Positions 1-11,482 of a DNA stretch of 64,000 nt are shown in pieces (positions within the stretch are counted from its first letter, which is position 1; each line of letters begins with the position of its first letter). The notes beneath the pieces are model-generated. The model was not told where the DNA came from and did not search any database. It saw only the letters and a program-made list of their open reading frames with translations. The DNA comes from Dasypus novemcinctus (taxonomy: Eukaryota > Chordata > Mammalia > Cingulata > Dasypodidae), in the NCBI RefSeq assembly GCF_030445035.2, contig NC_080702.1, positions 14,268,029 through 14,332,028 of the forward strand, given 5' to 3'. A program made the translations under genes and the position numbers.

Positions 1-769
1 CCTGATGGGCAGTGGGATCTCAGAGGTTCCCAGGGTTCTGCCTGGGCAGGGACAAGCCCAGAGTAAGCAGGAGAGGACAGAAGTGAGGTCTTCCCTCCAC
101 TGTTCTGAGCACCTGGAATTAAGATGAACTCCCAATATAGAGGGAGGTTACTGGAAAGAAGTCCTCAATTTCCTCTATAAATTGGGGTGCTTGGAATGGG
201 TGACCCTAAGTGTGCCACAGCCTGGGAGGATTATTTGGCCTTGGTTCTCTATTGATAACCATGGTATTCTGGGGTGCTGGAAAATGTGTTCTAAACCCTA
301 GGTGTCCTACTGAACAGACACAGGCTTGGAGGATTGGGGAACTGATGACTTGTGCTAGATGCAGCAGAGCACAGGACCATCTATGGGGCTCAGGGACAGG
401 TCAGACCTTGCAGGAGCCTTGAATCTGAAACTGAAAGGAACAAGAAGTCTTTGGAGGGTCTCACACCTGAAGGTGACTAAGACTGCTTTTCACAGAATTT
501 AAAGCCTGTCCTGGCATGGACTGTGAAACAAAGCCAAGGTGGTCATGACTTTCTCAAGATTACACTGCCAGAACTCAGCCCTGTTTTGCTTGTGTTCCCT
601 GCTGCTTCCCACTCCATCTTGTAAATTCTTCCTTCTCTTAATATGTACATTGGCTACAGGTGTGACCAGTCCTCAAGTTTTCTAGGAATTTTCTCTGAGC
701 TACCTGATCCTTTTCCAAGGAAGGATCAGGTAGATTTGATCCATTGTGCAGCAGGGTAAACTTGGGAAG
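1..769. other. Unassigned non-coding DNA
   Basis: No open frame, repeat family or RNA gene is recognised here. Base composition is ordinary mammalian. It may be intron or flank of the decayed locus to the right, but nothing in the sequence proves that. A perfect inverted repeat at 700-733 is listed separately. Confidence 0.4.
700..733. repeat. Perfect 13-bp inverted repeat (hairpin)
   Basis: CTACCTGATCCTT at 700-712 is followed, after an 8-base spacer, by its exact reverse complement AAGGATCAGGTAG at 721-733. The RNA or single strand could fold into a 13-bp stem. No neighbouring promoter or gene explains it. It lies 37 bp left of a solo LTR. Confidence 0.7.
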
Positions 770-1178
770 TGCTGGAGATTTGGATCCGAAGGGTATCAGG
801 AATGAGAGAAAGAGAAAAAGGAGAGTGAAATGAGAAAGAAAGAAAAAGAGAGAGCTGGGGTCAGGGGGTCTGTGAGTAGAGACTCATCAGACAACTTTAT
901 TGTTTACAAGGGGCTCTCTATATACCCCAGTCTACATGACAAGCAGCAACAAGCAGTTAACTATTAGCATTACTAAGAAACTCAAAAAATCTTATCTCAA
1001 GGTACAAAGTCTAAGTGTTTTACTTACTACAAAAGGTTTGTGCTCATCTTTTCTTTCAGCCTTTAACAGCTTCAACCGGTTTGCCCAGAACTCTTAATTA
1101 CAGCATTCCTTACATTGCAAGCATAGCTAAGGAAACAGCATGTCTCCTTGTGAGACCACTGCATCTTGGTTTCCAACA
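770..1178 (-). mobile_element. Solo LTR, class II ERV family (antisense)
   Basis: This is the reverse complement of the LTRs that bound the provirus at 16,420-21,611. It runs from TG at 770 to CA at 1178, about 409 bp. It shares the TATATA box, the AATAAA signal and the pyrimidine-rich U5 end of that family, all read on the minus strand. Flanking hexamers GGGAAG and CGGAAG match at 5 of 6 positions, compatible with a target-site duplication. The internal region was lost by LTR-LTR recombination. Confidence 0.85.
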
Positions 1179-2045
1179 CGGAAGCCTTGAGAAACAGAAA
1201 GACATGTCCAGGATCGCAGATCAGGCAGGAGCAGGACGGTTGTGTACCAAGTTCAATCTCCTTAGATAGTTCTTGATGCCCCCAGACCTCAGCAAGGCAG
1301 GAAGAAGGACTGTATTGGTGAAATTCTGTACACATGGGAAATTCAATAGGTCAGGGGGGTAAAGAGTCAGCAGCCCAGAGGGGACATTGGGAAGTTGTTA
1401 TCCAGGAAGAGAGCACAGAGAAGGGGAAGCAGGAAGTTACCTCACTTCCCTGGAGACAGAACCCAAGAGAACTTGGAACCCCAGGAACCAAGTGCCCACA
1501 TTCTAGATACTAACCTAACAGCTCACTCAGGCCTAGATGCTCAAGAAATGTTCTTGTTGCTGCCTGCCTGCTGCCTTGGCCACAGGAAACCCCACAATGA
1601 GAGCCTGATCCAACATTGCAGACTTTGGCTCAACCCTCAACCTCGAAGAATCTGGCCATTTGCCAGGAGGAAATCAAAGGTAACCCATGGAACCAGGGCA
1701 GGGGATGCAGGTCAGGCTGACACTGTTCTTATGAGCAGCCTCAGCACCTTCCACTCCCAGGATGGGTGTATAGAGGATACCAGGCTGGGCAGAAAGAGGT
1801 GATTGGGGGTGGGCACCTGCTGGGCTCATTGTGTTCTTGTCCAGTTCATGACTGGCAGGGACAGGAGGAGAAGCCTGGGGTTGGTGCCCCTCTGCCCAGA
1901 CATTGATCCAGATCTGCAGAGTTGTCATCTCTCTCCTGGGAAGAGGTCTATACCAATAGGGTCTTTGCCTCATCTGGAAATAGAACTTCATGTGTGGTTG
2001 CTCCTCTTGGTGATAACCAGTCAGGGTCCTGATGCCTTGTAGCCC
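1179..2045. other. Unassigned DNA between LTR and exon-like blocks
   Basis: The segment has the feel of intronic or gene-flank DNA. A 135-codon open frame at 1,395-1,802 has no recognisable domain and overlaps an opposite-strand frame, so it is not called a gene. A pyrimidine-rich stretch ending in CCAG at about 1,844 could be a splice acceptor. Confidence 0.35.
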
Positions 2046-2400
2046 TGCTGATGATCCTATCATTGCAGAGCTCCACCCACAAGACCAGCTCAGAGCAGGA
2101 TGTCGGTGTCATCAACACCTAAGCAGGGTGCTGGTGCATACCGCCACCAGCAGAAGCTGGAAGAGACAAGAAGTGAAATGGGAGCTGAGGGGTTCTCCAC
2201 ACCCAGGTCAAGACAGGGGACTTCAGGACCTAGATCCTACCCTGGCAGAATCTGCAGGTTCCCTGCCAGGAATTCCCTCTGTTGGAACTCAGGACCACAC
2301 CATTAGGAATCTAGGAATGCACACCACTCCAAACTCAGCCCCATTTGTGACCACGTGCAATGTTAGTTGGATATCAGAAAAGAGCCCTTTATGATGATTC
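2046..2400 (+). pseudogene. Possible RalGDS-like exon remnant
   Basis: A possible acceptor (CATTGCAG, ending near 2,069) precedes a stretch that reads HPQDQL in one frame. PQDQL also occurs just after the REM-domain core of RalGDS-family proteins. The rest of the frame shows no further clear match and is unlike a conserved exon. It sits upstream of stronger RalGDS-like blocks in the same orientation, which is the main reason to list it. It could equally be chance similarity. Confidence 0.18.
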
Positions 2401-3362
2401 AACTTCACATTAAACCACAACAGTCTTTGTTTTGGATCCTGCCTTGGTTGTTTAATCTACCTGTTCCTAGGTTCTCCCCATCCCCATGTTTTCTGCCTGC
2501 ATTCAGCTAGACTGGCTCTCCATCCCTAAGCATCCTCTCATTTCCTAGGTTGTTTTTACCTAAAAAATGGTGAGAAGATTACAATAAAATACATATTTCT
2601 TTGTAACTTGCCATCCAACAGAGCTCAATACTGTGACTCTTCCAGATCAGGTGGTAGGGCTGCATCATGTTCCAAAAGGAGGCTAGGAACCTCAGAAGTT
2701 CAGCCTTCATGCCCTTAGACCTAGATGGGACTCCTTTCTTTTGTCATTTCAACTGGGCTTCAAGGAGTGTCATGTGACTTTGACTAGTCTAATAGTTCCA
2801 GATCACCCAGAATGGGCTACTAGAACTGGGTTGGCTTGTTCAAACATTATACACATTTAGAGTTTTAATGGCTGGGGCCAAATTCCTTGAAACAATTCAG
2901 GCATCCAAAAGCAGACAGTGATGGTTGGTGGTTCCCTGCAGTCAGCTCACGTTGGGTGTGAATAGTCTCAAAACTTGTCCATCTGGTGACAGCAAGGCAG
3001 AATAATATTTACAATTGCCCCATTGGAAGGCGATCTACACTTGAATATTTTCAAGACCATTTGGAATTTCTCTTCCCTGTCACATCAGCTCATTGCCTTG
3101 GGCAATCCAGAGTCTTCCTCCCATCCTGGAATCTCCAGGAATTTAGCCCTTACAGAATCTAGTATTGCCTTAGTCTCACATCCTCAAAACTCTTTCATTT
3201 GAAAAAGAGGAATGAAGCTATTTGAGGTCACTGAAGTCAACTACTTGAACCCAGGATTGGTCTCCTTTTGCCCTGTCACTAAGTGGCACCCATGATCCAC
3301 CTCCTGCCATAATCACTTGAGGTCAGTGATTTCTGGTTTGAAATTCAGGCATAACCATCTTT
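2401..3362. other. Unassigned, probably intronic DNA
   Basis: No repeat, open frame or RNA gene is recognised. The segment lies between two exon-like blocks of the same decayed locus and may be intron. Confidence 0.35.
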
Positions 3363-3599
3363 TTGGACATTTTACAGCTGCTGACTGCATGTCCTTTTTT
3401 GTCCCAACATTCCACCTGCCAGTGTGAAAATGACATGGCTGAAATGAAAGGTCCCAGGTTGGTGCAGACAAGTTTCAGATCCAGCAAGAAGAAAATGGAG
3501 CAGCACCAATTGGGCAGGGAGTATGGACTGATCCAACATCCTGGGGAACATGAAAGTGGTCTTCCCCACCAAGCAAACACTGATAAAAACGATCCCCAG
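3363..3599 (+). pseudogene. Exon-like block, RalGDS-like locus (upstream copy)
   Basis: An open frame of 112 codons starts at 3,363. The block ends at CCCCAG followed by GTGAGC, a consensus splice donor at 3,600. The translation carries PFLSQ and a basic run SSKKKMEQHQ, loosely like the end of the CDC25-type exchange-factor domain of RGL proteins (PFLGxF followed later by KRxKE). This is weak similarity by eye. The block lies immediately left of the 2.24-kb tandem module, so it would belong to a third, less recognisable copy of the locus. Confidence 0.3.
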
Positions 3600-3774
3600 G
3601 TGAGCACGATGCCCCTTCCATGGCCTCGAGTTTGCCAGACATTGCCATTGGACATTGGAGGTCAACTCATTTCTCTGATCCTCAGGTGGCTCCTTGGATG
3701 AGTACGGGGCTGCAGGACAAACAGCTACTAGTTATTGACAGGATCGAGTGGGAGGAGATATAGAAGTGTTGACC

Positions 3775-3891
3775 TGGGGGGGGGGGAGAGGTGGGGTGGG
3801 GGGGTGGGGTTGAATGGGACCTCACATATATATTTTTAATGTAATATTATTACAAAATCAATAAAAAAAAAAAAGTCATGGGAAAAAAAAA
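3775..3891 (+). mobile_element. Severely 5'-truncated L1 3' end
   Basis: A G-rich tract (3,776-3,809) is followed by GGGACCTCAC and an A-rich tail, as at the end of the L1 3' UTR near 34,560-34,612. The flanks carry a 13-bp target-site duplication, AGAAGTGTTGACC, at 3,762-3,774 and 3,892-3,904. The insertion is absent from module copy B, so it landed after the module duplicated. The G runs could form a quadruplex. Confidence 0.85.
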
Positions 3892-5150
3892 AAGAAGTGT
3901 TGACCAAGTTAGTCCATGCGTGATGGGCTGTTAGAGAGCCTGGGATGGACAGAATGATTTTCCACTCACCTAGGGAGCAGGCTCTGACTTAGTCCTCAAC
4001 TACAACAGGTCATAGTACAAACCTATTTCCCTTTTTTAAAGATTGACACATCTGTCTCGGAGTTCTTCAACCAAGGTCTAGTCAAAATGCATTGAGGGGG
4101 CTGGAGAAGTAGAAGCTGCCAAATCTGACTTCTGGGAATGTGATGATTGGGCTCAATCAATAAATAGTGACTATGTATGTACAGAAATTGCACAATTTAG
4201 TAGTTGAAGGAATGAAGGAGTAAAAATCCCTGCTGCTTGGGGTTCATTCCACAGGGAGTCAAATACACTAGACCTCACAAGCACAGGGAGAACATGAATG
4301 TTAGGTGTGAAACCTTTATGTCTCTCTAGGGATAAGAAAGTCTCCAGGTCACTCAAGTACAAGGAAGACTCATGGACCTAAGGAAAATGTGTGTAGACTA
4401 TACATAAACTACAAGGGCTTTAAAGTCCGCAGTCAAGTCAGAAAGTTTAGGTGGGGGTAGTCTCTGGGAAGCTCAAGACAGATCCCTGTGTCCCCAAAAT
4501 TTCATGATTTACATCTTGGTTTCATTTGTCACAAACTGCCCCATCGTCTGAACAGAATCCATGGTCCCGGGGAGATGTGTTGAGCAAAATGCTAGAGTTT
4601 GCACGGATGTTCTGTCGTGGGTTCTCAGCTATAGGAAAAGCTAGGCTGTGCTCCTGCCACTAAGAGGAAAATAAGACTTGGATGAATTATACTCATAGGC
4701 ACTCAAAAAATATGGCAGCTCTTGGTGACTGGGCCACAGGCTGAGATATACTTAGACCATGGGAATGTGGGGTAGAGGGCCCCACTGACTAGGTACTAAG
4801 TGCCCCTCTTTTTGAAACACAGTGCAAAGAGGGAAGTAGTCACTGCCTCCCCTGCCCACTGGAACTCAGATTCCTCGGTACAGAGAGCAGGGAAGACAGA
4901 TGTGTGAAGGGTCTCTGACATAGGTAATATTGGACATGAGCCTACTAGGTTGGACAATAGCCAGCAGTCTGCAGCTAGGGGATAAACAGTCTTAGCCATG
5001 TATAACAGTATTTTGGGAGTAGGTGCAGGGTCTGGGAATGGGCAGGGTTATGCAGAGGAGCCCTCTGAAACACACACTTGGATACTTTTGAGAGGGAAAA
5101 TGGGATTAAAGGAAATCCTGTCTGATCTGTTGTCTACACTCCATTCACAG

Positions 5151-5341
5151 TGCCATCGGCTATCTATTCCAAACAAGGGTGGACCATGCCAGTGGGGAAT
5201 TTCTCAGGCCCAGGTCATTCTTACCTACAAGGACTGGCTGGACTCCATAGATATGAATATGTGTGGCTTGATATTTCAAGCAATGTCCCATTATGCCCGT
5301 TATCTATTTCAGTTTCTGCAATCAATAGTCAACTCCAGAAG
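5151..5341 (+). pseudogene. Exon-like block 1 of module A, RalGDS-like
   Basis: A pyrimidine tract and CATTCACAG acceptor precede the block, and AACTCCAGAAG followed by GTGAGG forms a donor at 5,342. One frame is open throughout and reads LTYKDWLDSID, resembling the LTxLxxLDS segment of RGL-type CDC25 domains. The homologous block in copy B (from 7,383) has a stop and lost its donor. Both splice sites survive here although the reading frame is doubtful, so this is treated as a decayed exon. Confidence 0.33.
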
Positions 5342-5559
5342 GTGAGGATATCTGCAAGTGGGTGCCTGTAGGCCTCAGCAGACTGTATGGGTGGAGAACC
5401 CAGCAAGATCTGCCTGGGCTGGAGTTCTTAAGGAAAAAGAGGAAACTCAGAAGGGAAATAAGGTGGACCACTGCCTATAGAAGTTTCCTGGTTTAGTTGT
5501 GGTGGCTTTGGGTTTTTTCCATCTGAAATGATTGTGGCTATTTTCTGCCTTCTAAAAGA

Positions 5560-5967
5560 AAGCTGGAAAGGATGTCAGGGTGGGGGACCCTTCTCTTCAA
5601 GTTGCAGTGTCAGCTCTATGGCTAGCTCCATGGCGGTGGTGTCTCTCCTTCTCCAGACACACCAAAGGGCAAAGGAGCACCTATAGACTGCTTTTTCACC
5701 ATCTTTGCAGTAACTGCCTATTTCATGGCTATTTCTAGGGTCCACCCTACATATGGCCACAGCTCTAAGAGCATTTGACAGCAATCCTTCTAGGGTTGAG
5801 GAGATCTATGAGCAGGTTGTCCTCACTGCCACCTGGCCAGAGGAGCCAGAAGAGAAGCTCGTGTCCTTCCACCTGGGCAAGGAGTTCCCTTTCTCCTGTG
5901 TGCTTCCAATGCATCATCAAATCTCAAGGCCTACTCAATTGTTCCTGGACCAGCTCCTCACCACGTG
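5560..5967 (+). pseudogene. CDC25/RasGEF-domain exon remnant of RalGDS-like gene, module A
   Basis: Three short stretches, in different frames, fall in the order found in RalGDS/RGL exchange factors. QRAKEHL at 5,663-5,683 resembles the KGKEHL segment. A stretch reading TIFAVTAYF just after it resembles the T(V/I)RATxAxFN helix. RVEEIYEQV at 5,792-5,818 resembles RVVEHWIxVA. The frame changes and stops between them show it cannot encode a product. The block ends at a GTGAGA donor (5,968). Functional members activate Ral GTPases by promoting GDP release. The assignment is by eye and moderate; another multi-exon family is possible. Confidence 0.4.
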
Positions 5968-7382
5968 AGAACCATGCCCCTTCTACATCCATGACTCACT
6001 CCACATTTGTTGTTCGTTTGGTCTGTCGATTCCCTTGTCACATCTCGTTCCTCAGGTGGTGCGAGTGAGTGGACACACACTGCAGGTTCATATTCAGAAC
6101 CTAAGCACATTAGCTATGATACTTTGACCCAGGTCTGATGGGCTGATAGAGGTTCAGGGGCTTATCAGATTCTTTTCCTCCCCTGGTGGGGATCATGTTT
6201 CACAGCCTTGAACACCCTCTTGGAAGGGACAGGTCTCTTTCCCATTTACAAAGAATGCTGCAGAATCCATCCTGGAGGTCCCATCTGAATTCCTATGATA
6301 GCAGAGTTCTCTGGGTTTTCAGAGGGTCACCCCAGACCCACTGTGACATGGGCAAGGTGATCATGGAGCTCAACTGACAAATATATTCTGGCTACCTATA
6401 TGTGTAGGGGCATTGAAAATTTTAGCTTCGTTGGAGGAATGAAGCAGAAAAATTCCCTGCCTCTTGAGCTTGCATTCCACTAGGGAGTCAGACACCTACA
6501 CTTGATCTCTTGAGCATGAGGTGTAAACAGCAAGTTGGTGTGATGCAGTCATGGCTCTCTGTAAGTATGGGCAAGTCCTCCTGGTCTCTCAAGGAGATGC
6601 AAAAATGGTATACCAATGAAAAATGTGAGTGGCCCACAGGTCAGAACAAAGGGCTCCAAACTCCACAGTTGCATTGGAAATGTGCAGTGGATGTGGAGGT
6701 TGAGGAGTGGAGGTCCTATTCATGTGTCATAGAGATCTGATATTTCCCTTCTTGGTTTGATTTTTCCCCACCTGAACCATCCTACAAATGGGATCCATGG
6801 TCCCAGGGAAGTAGATGTGTTGAGCAAACTGCTAATCACTCTGCCTGGATGTTCTGTTGAGGGAGCTGAGCTGTAGGCAAGGTGGGACAAGGCAGTGCCC
6901 ATGCTAAGAAAGAAATGGTAGGAAAAGGATGAGACACTCAGAGGCCTGCTTGAATAAGGCAGACCTTCCTACATCGGCCTCAGGCTGAGGTACAGTTAGG
7001 ACATGGAAAATGGGCAGGAGTTCCCCATTCAACCAGGCATTTAAAAGCGCCTAGTTTTTGATGCAGAACATTGAGTACAGCAGTCACTGCACTACTTCTT
7101 CTGTATTGGGGGCAGGGAAGACTGACAGATATGAGTCAAGGGTCTCTGATATAGGCAAGATTCATTCAAATATTGGACATATGCCTTCTATGATTGATAA
7201 GAGTCCTGAGTCCCCAGCTGTGGGACAGTCCGCTACTGCCCAGTTTGACAGTTTGTGGAGCGGGTGCAGGACATGCAGGCCATACACAGCAGCCCTCCAG
7301 AAACACACACATGGTTACCTTCAGAAGGGAATGTGGGTGGCCAGGGAAGGCCTCTCTGATCGGTGGTCTCCACTCCTCTCAT

Positions 7383-7574
7383 AGTGCCTTCGACAATTTA
7401 CTGCAAAACTTCATGGATCATCCCCACGGGAACTTTCCCCAGCACCAGGACCCTTTGATTCTCCAGGGCCCAATGACCTTCCTGCACATGAAAAATGACA
7501 TTTAAATGGCTGTCCTGTCCCGCTCGTGTCAAACCTGAGGCTCAGGATTCCAGGGAGTCCAAGCCAGAAAGTCA
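7383..7574 (+). pseudogene. Exon-like block 1 of module B, RalGDS-like
   Basis: This is homologous in position to the block at 5,151-5,341. An acceptor-like CTCTCATAG ends at 7,383. The frame that follows runs into TAA at about 7,504, and the donor seen in copy A is not preserved. It is the broken partner of the copy A exon and supports decay of the whole locus. Confidence 0.3.
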
Positions 7575-7799
7575 GGATATATGGGAGTGGATGCCTGTGA
7601 GCCTGAGCAGACAGCGTGGGTGGTTACCCCAGGCAGGATTTCCAGGGCTGGGGTTGCCCAGGAGTAAGAGAAACTTCAGATGAGGCATCAGTTGAACCAT
7701 TACCTACGAAAGTTTCCTGGTTTTGAGGTGGTAGGTTTAGGTTTTTGTCATCTGAAAAGATTGAGGCTATTTTCTGCCTTCTAAAAGACATCTGGAAAG

Positions 7800-8178
7800 G
7801 ATGTCAGGGCAGGGAACCCTTTTCCTTTTCAAATTGCAGTGTCACCTCTATGGCCAGCTCCATGGGTGGTGGTGTCTCCTTCTCCAAACACACCAAAAGG
7901 CAAAGCAGCACCTACAGAGGTGGAGCTCCCTAGGGATTTTGTACCATCTTTGTGGTAACTGCCTATTTCACGGCTATTTCTAGGGTCCACCCTACATCTG
8001 GCCACAGCTCTAAGAGCATTTGACAGGAATCCTTCTGGGGTTGAGAAGATCTTCTCTGAGCAGGTTGTCCTCACTGCGACCTGGCCAGAGGAGCCAGAAG
8101 AGAAGCTTGTGTCCTTCCACCTGGGCAAGGAGCGCCCTTTCTCCTGTGTGCTTCCAATGCATCATCAAACCTTGAGGC
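7800..8178 (+). pseudogene. CDC25/RasGEF-domain exon remnant, module B
   Basis: The block is homologous to 5,560-5,967 and has the same ordered similarities to a RalGDS-like exchange domain. The frame is again interrupted by stops. It differs from copy A by a few indels, including extra bases near 8,050 (GATCTTCTCTGAGCAGG). The end corresponding to the copy A splice donor is missing, replaced by L1 DNA from about 8,178. Confidence 0.4.
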
Positions 8179-9997
8179 TAACAGGATAATTTTCTGAAGT
8201 CCACCTACAAGAGTAATGAGAAAATTCTTAGAGAAGAATTAAAAAAAAAACCAACACCATGCAATAAATTTATGGGAAGGAGTAAGGCACTGCTGATTGG
8301 GAAACATATAGCTATAAATTCCTACATTAGGAAACAATAATATCAAAGCAATAACCTAACTTCATATCTTGAAGAAAGAGAATAAGCCAAACTTAACATT
8401 AGTAGGAGAAAGAAAATAATAAAGATTAGAGTGGAGATAAGTGAGATAAAGAAAAGAAAAACAATTGAGAGGATCAATGAAACCAAAATTTGGTTCTTTG
8501 AAAAGATTAATAAAATTGACAAACCTTTACCCAGACAAAGAGAAATGAGTGAGAAAAAGATGCAAATAACTATTAAAGGAATGAAAATGGGAACATTACC
8601 ACTGACCTAACAGAAATCAAAGGGTTTATAAGAGAATACTATGGGAAGCGGACTTGGCCCAGTGGTTAGGGCATCCATCTACCACATGGGAGGTCTGCGG
8701 TTCAAACCCCAGGCTACCTTGACCTGTGTGGAGCTGGCCCATGTGCAGTGTTGATGCACGCAAGGAGTGCCCTGCCATGCAGGGGAGCCTTATGCGCAAG
8801 GAGTACACCCCATAAGGGGAGCCACCCAGCGTGAAAGTGCAGCCTGCCCAGGAATGGCGCCGCACACACAGAGTTGACGCAGCAAGATGATGCAACAAAA
8901 AGAAACACATTCCTGTGCCACTGACAACAGAAGTGGACCAAAAAAAGAACACGAAGCAAATGGACACAGAGAGCAGACAACTGGGGTGGTGGTGGTGGGG
9001 TTAAAAAAAAGAGAATACTATGAACATTCATATGCCAACTAACTAGATAACCTAGAGGACATGACAAATTCCTAGAAACATAAAAATAACCTGCATTGAC
9101 TCAAGAAGAAATAAAAGTTCTTAACAGACCTATAAAAGCAAAAAGATTGAATAATCAAGAACCTCCCAACAAGGCCCAAGACCAGATGGCTTTAGAGAGA
9201 ATTGTACCAAACATTCAAACAAGAATCAACATAAATCCTTCACAAATTCTTCCAAAAAAATGAAAAGGTCGGGATTCTTCCTAACTCATTCTATGGAGCT
9301 AGTATTATTGTGATACCCAAACCAGAGAGCAACATCAAAAGAAAACAACAGAAACACGTCCCATATGAATACAGAAGCAAAAAATCTCAACAAACCACTG
9401 GAAAAGTAAATCAAACTATTTATATTATAAGGGTTATAACTCCTGACCAAAGGTGACATCCTAGGAATGCAGCAGTGGTTTCACATAAGAAAAAATCCAT
9501 CTGATCACTTGAATGCCACAGAGAAGGCTTCTGATGAAATCTACCATGATATCATAATAAAACCACTCAGAAAAATAGGAATAAAAGGTTACATCTACAA
9601 CGTAATAAATATCAAAACTCACAGCTAACATCATAGTCAATGTGAGAAAGCATGAAAGCTTGCAATGGGAGACTGAAACCTGAGGTCAGGAACAAGACAA
9701 GGATGCACTCTTTTACCGCTTCTATTCAAAATTATCCTGGAAGTTCTAACCAGCGTAATCAGGCAAAAAAAGAGAAAGACATTGAAATCATAAATAAAAA
9801 AGTAAAACTAACACTATTCTCTGATGGTATGTTCCTCCATATCAAAATTCCCCAAGTAGTCACAAGAACACTACCACAGAAAATTTTAAAAATTAGTAAA
9901 GTTGCAGGGTACAAGATAAACCCTTAAAAAATCAGCTTTATTTTTCCATACCAGGAAAGAACTATCTGAAATGAGCATTAAAAACCTATTCTATTTG
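8179..9997 (+). mobile_element. Old L1 ORF2 remnant (reverse-transcriptase region)
   Basis: The segment follows the order of LINE-1 ORF2 on the plus strand: the TKxWFFEKI-type region near 8,490, the polymerase region near 9,170-9,330, and the RQGC-type box near 9,690. It is full of stops and frameshifts. It is split at 8,643-9,009 by a SINE and at 9,998-10,644 by an L1 3' end, and resumes at 10,645. It is the oldest layer of the nested insertions up to 25.8 kb. Confidence 0.8.
8643..9009 (+). mobile_element. DAS-SINE (tRNA-derived)
   Basis: The head contains polymerase III box A (TGGCCCAGTGG) and box B (GGTTCAAACCCC), followed by the long GC-rich body and G-rich, A-ending tail of xenarthran DAS-SINEs. 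A 13-bp duplication, AGAGAATACTATG, flanks it at 8,631-8,643 and 9,010-9,022, inside the L1 ORF2 remnant. The copy is close to full length. Confidence 0.9.
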
Positions 9998-10644
9998 TTG
10001 CAACATCTACTTTCCAGTTCATTGGCCTCACCCTGGTAAACTAACAGGGAGGAGAGGATGGACAACTACCATACAAAGGAACTGAGAGAGTCTACAACTG
10101 CAAGCATCAGAGTGTCATCCATCAGCCATATGGAATTGAAGCCACCTCACAATTAGAGGTGGAATAGCTATCACCATCCCAGAACCTGGGCAATAAAATA
10201 TGGACCAGAGAAGACTTCCTGGTATTCCGCTACAAACTTATTGGTACTCTAGCAATGAAAGAAATTATATCATTAATGTGGAGACAGTGGCTACTGGAAG
10301 TGCTAAAGGCAGGGAGAGGGAAAAAGAGGTATAATATGGGGAAACTTTTGGGACATGGAATTGTCCTCAACGGCACTGCAATGACAAATACAGGCCATTA
10401 TATATCCTGCCATAACCTACAGAATTCAGTGTAAATTACAATCTAAACTATAATCCATACTTACTGGCAATGCTCCAAAAGGACTCATCAATTGCAATGA
10501 ATGTACCACATTAATAAAAGAAGTTGTTAATGTGGGGAAGGGTGTGAGGTGTGGGGAGTGGGGCATTTGGGAATTCCTTATATTTTTTTCTGTAGCATTT
10601 TGTGAAACCTAAGTATCTTTGAAAAAAATAAAAAACATATTTTA
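9998..10644 (+). mobile_element. 5'-truncated L1 3'-UTR insert (duplicate 1)
   Basis: This matches the distal 3' UTR of the L1 family also seen at 15,446, 33,700-34,612, 43,415 and (antisense) 35,341. Shared landmarks are GGACATGGAATTGTCCT near 10,353 and the descending A-rich tail. It sits inside L1 ORF2, whose sequence resumes at CCATTCGCTATAG. The paralogous insert at 15,446-16,004 occupies the same ORF2 position. Confidence 0.8.
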
Positions 10645-11253
10645 AAAAAAGTCCATTCGCTATAGCATCTGAAAAAATAAAATACCTGAGAATAAATTTA
10701 AAGAATGAACTCTATATACAATGAAAACTGAAAAACACTACAAAAAGAAATTAAAGAAGACCTAAATAAATGGCAAGATATTGTGTGTCCATGTTTCACA
10801 TTGAATATTGTTACAATATCATTACTACCTAAAATGATCTACAGATTAAATGCAACACCTATCAAAATCTCTGCAGCGTTTTTTTGTAGGAATGGAAAAA
10901 GTCCATCCTCAAATTCGTATGGAATACCAAGGGGCCCAAACTAGCCAAAAACAGTCTCTCAGAAGTCTCTAACTATGTAAGAATAAGCAACCAGAATATC
11001 ATCCCAAATTATATACCATAACATATAAAGAACTAGAAAAATCTCATCTATTCTCCAGGGGATAAACCAATCAGCAGATACAGTCTCAAAAGAACCACAA
11101 AAGAAATTATGATTTTTCTCAGTTATTATCTCTGCTCAAAGAGAAAGGTAAATACTCTTGGAATGAAAGAAAAGATAGTTCACAACAAAGAAACAAACAA
11201 CAAAAAGTACATAAAAGGATACTTTATACCTAGGTATAAAATATCCAGTTCAA
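10645..11253 (+). mobile_element. Old L1 ORF2 remnant, continued
   Basis: ORF2 sequence resumes with a region corresponding to the end of the reverse-transcriptase domain (KYLGINL-like near 10,680) and runs until the HAL1-like element begins. Stops and indels are frequent. The same segment recurs at 16,005-16,419 plus 21,612-21,808. Confidence 0.75.
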
Positions 11254-11482
11254 GGACAAACAGCAGAATGGCGGCTGAGTAAGGAGATCCTAGAGTCAGC
11301 TCCTGCTAAGGGCAGTTAGTAATCACACAGCTATCTAAAGCACCTGTTTGGGGGCTCCAGGAGACCAGAAGAACATCCTGCAACACCTTGGAAGGAATGG
11401 AAGGAGACTGCCCCTCTTCAGAGAAGACTATTAAGTAGAATAGTTCATGTCATGGAGGCTGGTGCTCATCCTCCACTGGAGG

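Larger units (their letters stand above)
3600..5967 (+). repeat. Tandem module copy A (about 2.24 kb without its L1 insert)
   Basis: Copy A aligns along its length with copy B at 5,968-8,178. Matching pairs include the donor-like GTGAG(C/A)AC...ATGCCCCTT starts at 3,600 and 5,968, the segments at about 4,195 and 6,420, the CCATGGTCCC segments at 4,560 and 6,790, and the exon blocks at 5,560 and 7,800. The offset is about 2,368 bp at the left edge and about 2,230 bp further right. The roughly 130-bp difference is the L1 tail at 3,775-3,891 plus its duplicated target. Confidence 0.85.
5968..8178 (+). repeat. Tandem module copy B
   Basis: This is the second copy of the module described at 3,600-5,967, in the same orientation and directly adjacent. 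Its homology with copy A stops at about 8,178, where old L1 ORF2 sequence begins, so its right end was cut by insertion or rearrangement. It lacks the L1 tail found in copy A. Divergence by eye is substantial, so the duplication is old. Confidence 0.85.

Noticed and set aside
1395..1802. 135-codon plus-strand frame as a gene
   Set aside because: No domain similarity, overlapping opposite frames, and no splice or polyadenylation context that would single it out.
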